From Mariprofundaceae bacterium (GTDB lineage Bacteria; Pseudomonadota; Zetaproteobacteria; Mariprofundales; Mariprofundaceae): DNA of 6,110 nt. Positions within the stretch are counted from its first letter, which is position 1; each line of letters opens with the position of its first letter. Positions 4,733 through 6,110 of this stretch are shown here, piece by piece. The notes below the pieces were generated by a model that did no database searches, was not told the DNA's origin, and saw only the letters and a list, made by a program, of their open reading frames with translations. The position numbers were made by a program, and so were the translations under genes. The stretch is taken from contig JAUZQS010000031.1 of the NCBI GenBank assembly GCA_030950875.1, positions 1 to 6,110 of the forward strand, in the 5' to 3' direction.

Positions 4733-6110
4733 CTATGCCTCCAAAGATTTCTTCAATTCATCTAACAGCATTAACGCATCCATCGGACGTAGCTGATCAA
4801 TACTCACAGCTTTCAATGAAGCCTCCAAGGCTCGCAAACGATTCATTTCAGAATCTTGCCGACGACGTTCTGCCGCAGCAAACAAGCCTAATTGCGCTTT
4901 ATCTTTAGCATCATCCAGTGCTGCTGCATGCTCTAAACGATACAAATGTTCACGCGCTCTTTTCACCACTTCAGGCGGCAACCCAGCCAGTTGCGCCACA
5001 GCCACACCATAGGATTGATCGGCAGCATCTTCCACCACCTTATGCATGAAAATAACCTGCCCATTCCACTCGCGAACGGTCACTGAAGCATTAAATGCTT
5101 GCTCATATTCCTCAGGTAAATCCGTTAATTCATGGTAATGCGTGGCAAACAGGCTTAATACCCCAGGCGCGGCAATCAATTGCTCGGCAACTGCCCAAGC
5201 AATCGCCAAACCATCCCAAGTGCTCGTTCCACGTCCAATTTCATCGACAATCACCAAGGATCTCGGCTGCAATTGATTTAGAATGGTGGCTGTTTCCATC
5301 ATTTCGACCATAAATGTCGAGCGACCACTGGCCAACTCATCACCAGCTCCTACCCGTGTAAATAAACGCGTTGTTAAAGGCACTCGCGCCGCATCAGCAG
5401 GCACAAAGCACCCCGTATGTGACAACCAAACAATCCAAGCCACCTGTCGCATATAGGTTGATTTTCCACCCATATTTGGCCCTGTTAAGAGCATAAAACG
5501 ACGTGATTTCGTATGCATATGCGTATCGTTGGCCACAAAATTTTCATCGCGCAGGCTATGCTCGACCACAGGGTGGCGACCGCCTTCAATTTTCAATTGC
5601 TGACCCGCATGCACATCAGGGCGAACATAACGATATTCAGATGCAATATATGCAAAGCATGCCAACACATCCAAACAAGCCACCGCAGCGGCGGCGGCCT
5701 GAATCGCTGCTGCATTCGTGGAAATCGACTGACGCAATGTTTCAACAATCTCGGCTTCTCGCGTTAATGCTGCATCTTTTGCACCTAAAATTTCTGATTC
5801 AAAACTATGCAATTCATCGGTGATAAAACGTTCGGCATTCACCAACGTTTGCTTGCGCACATAGTCTGGCGGTGCACTGGCAGCTTGCACCTTGGATATT
5901 TCAATAAAATAGCCAAATACTTTATTATATTTCACCCGTAGATTTTGCAAGCCCGTACGTTCACGCTCTCTGGCTTCATAGGCCTTCAACCAATCACCCG
6001 CATCTTTTGCCAAACCACGCAAACGATCCAGTTCCGCATCAAAGCCTTGCTGAATTACAGCTCCAGCATGAAAAACCGCTGGCGGTGTTGGCTCAATTGC
6101 CATGTCCAAT
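4733..6110 (-). CDS. mutS: DNA mismatch repair protein MutS, C-terminal half (5' end outside window)
   Basis: MutS binds mismatched DNA as a clamp-like dimer and recruits MutL using ATP. About 459 codons are visible; by comparison with E. coli MutS (853 aa, Walker A near 614) roughly 400 N-terminal residues, including the mismatch-reading Phe-x-Glu, are missing off the edge. Numbering from the Leu codon at 6109: lever/clamp part about 1-190 (RERERTGLQNLRVKYNKVFG), Walker A TGPNMGGKST (209-218), Walker B LVIVDE (285-290), signature GRGTST (292-297), the conserved His in FATHYHEL (H324), and the dimer helix-turn-helix region VAQLAGLPPEVVKRAREHL. QLGLF at 406-410 (bases 4880-4894) fits a beta-clamp binding motif. 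The end PMDALMLLDELKKSL is the usual MutS C-terminus, so this end is intact. The frame runs to the window edge, so a TTG at 6109 is not a start. It leads the visible operon, and its promoter is not in view. Confidence 0.97.
   Translation of the reverse strand, partial: LDMAIEPTPPAVFHAGAVIQQGFDAELDRLRGLAKDAGDWLKAYEARERERTGLQNLRVKYNKVFGYFIEISKVQAASAPPDYVRKQTLVNAERFITDELHSFESEILGAKDAALTREAEIVETLRQSISTNAAAIQAAAAAVACLDVLACFAYIASEYRYVRPDVHAGQQLKIEGGRHPVVEHSLRDENFVANDTHMHTKSRRFMLLTGPNMGGKSTYMRQVAWIVWLSHTGCFVPADAARVPLTTRLFTRVGAGDELASGRSTFMVEMMETATILNQLQPRSLVIVDEIGRGTSTWDGLAIAWAVAEQLIAAPGVLSLFATHYHELTDLPEEYEQAFNASVTVREWNGQVIFMHKVVEDAADQSYGVAVAQLAGLPPEVVKRAREHLYRLEHAAALDDAKDKAQLGLFAAAERRRQDSEMNRLRALEASLKAVSIDQLRPMDALMLLDELKKSLEA
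4738..4742 (-). promoter_or_regulatory. Ribosome binding site GGAGG for the TTG start of glnD
   Basis: GGAGG lies in the last codons of mutS and 6 bases before the TTG at 4731. No ATG is available at a sensible distance, so this site supports the TTG as the true start. Confidence 0.75.

Noticed and set aside
5503..5823. Plus-strand open frames opposite mutS (5503-5823, 5513-5767, 5095-5313)
   Set aside because: They are antisense to conserved MutS ATPase and clamp domains and have no recognisable protein features.

Overview
The window looks like ordinary proteobacterial chromosome. The evidence is protein families only: a MutS / GlnD (PII uridylyltransferase) pair, a proteobacterial-type deoxynucleoside kinase end and a bacteriohemerythrin. 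Adjacent mutS and glnD are, from memory, common in Alphaproteobacteria and some deep-branching relatives. Moderate G+C plus a bacteriohemerythrin would also fit a microaerophilic lineage such as Zetaproteobacteria, but that placement is a guess. No phage, IS, CRISPR, tRNA or rRNA signal was seen.

Layout. (1) Bases 2-301, + strand: 3' end of a deoxynucleoside kinase gene, cut by the window edge. (2) Bases 302-556: a non-coding gap with two inverted repeats, a candidate promoter, a perfect 7-3-7 palindrome that looks like an operator or small hairpin, and a strong ribosome binding site. (3) Bases 557-952, + strand: a single-domain bacteriohemerythrin with Asn at one of the seven expected di-iron ligand positions. 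(4) Bases 988-6110, - strand: a compact gene string in transcription order mutS (5' end missing) - glnD - patatin-like phospholipase - small three-helix membrane protein. Its junctions are a 1-base gap, a 4-base ATGA overlap and an 8-base overlap, so it is very probably one operon transcribed from a promoter outside the window. It converges on the hemerythrin gene with only 35 bases between stop codons and no recognisable terminator.

How the genes relate. MutS (mismatch repair), GlnD (nitrogen sensing through PII), the patatin (lipid acyl hydrolase) and the membrane protein have no obvious shared pathway; the linkage looks like conserved housekeeping co-transcription with possible translational coupling. 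Hand counts show G+C falling from about 50-60% in sampled mutS lines to about 34-37% in the small membrane gene and the hemerythrin gene, so the 950-1250 end may have a different history from the mutS-glnD core.

I did not find a convincing new system. The points most worth checking are the His-to-Asn change in the hemerythrin metal site, the palindrome in front of that gene, and a run of eight G (coding strand) inside the small membrane protein gene.
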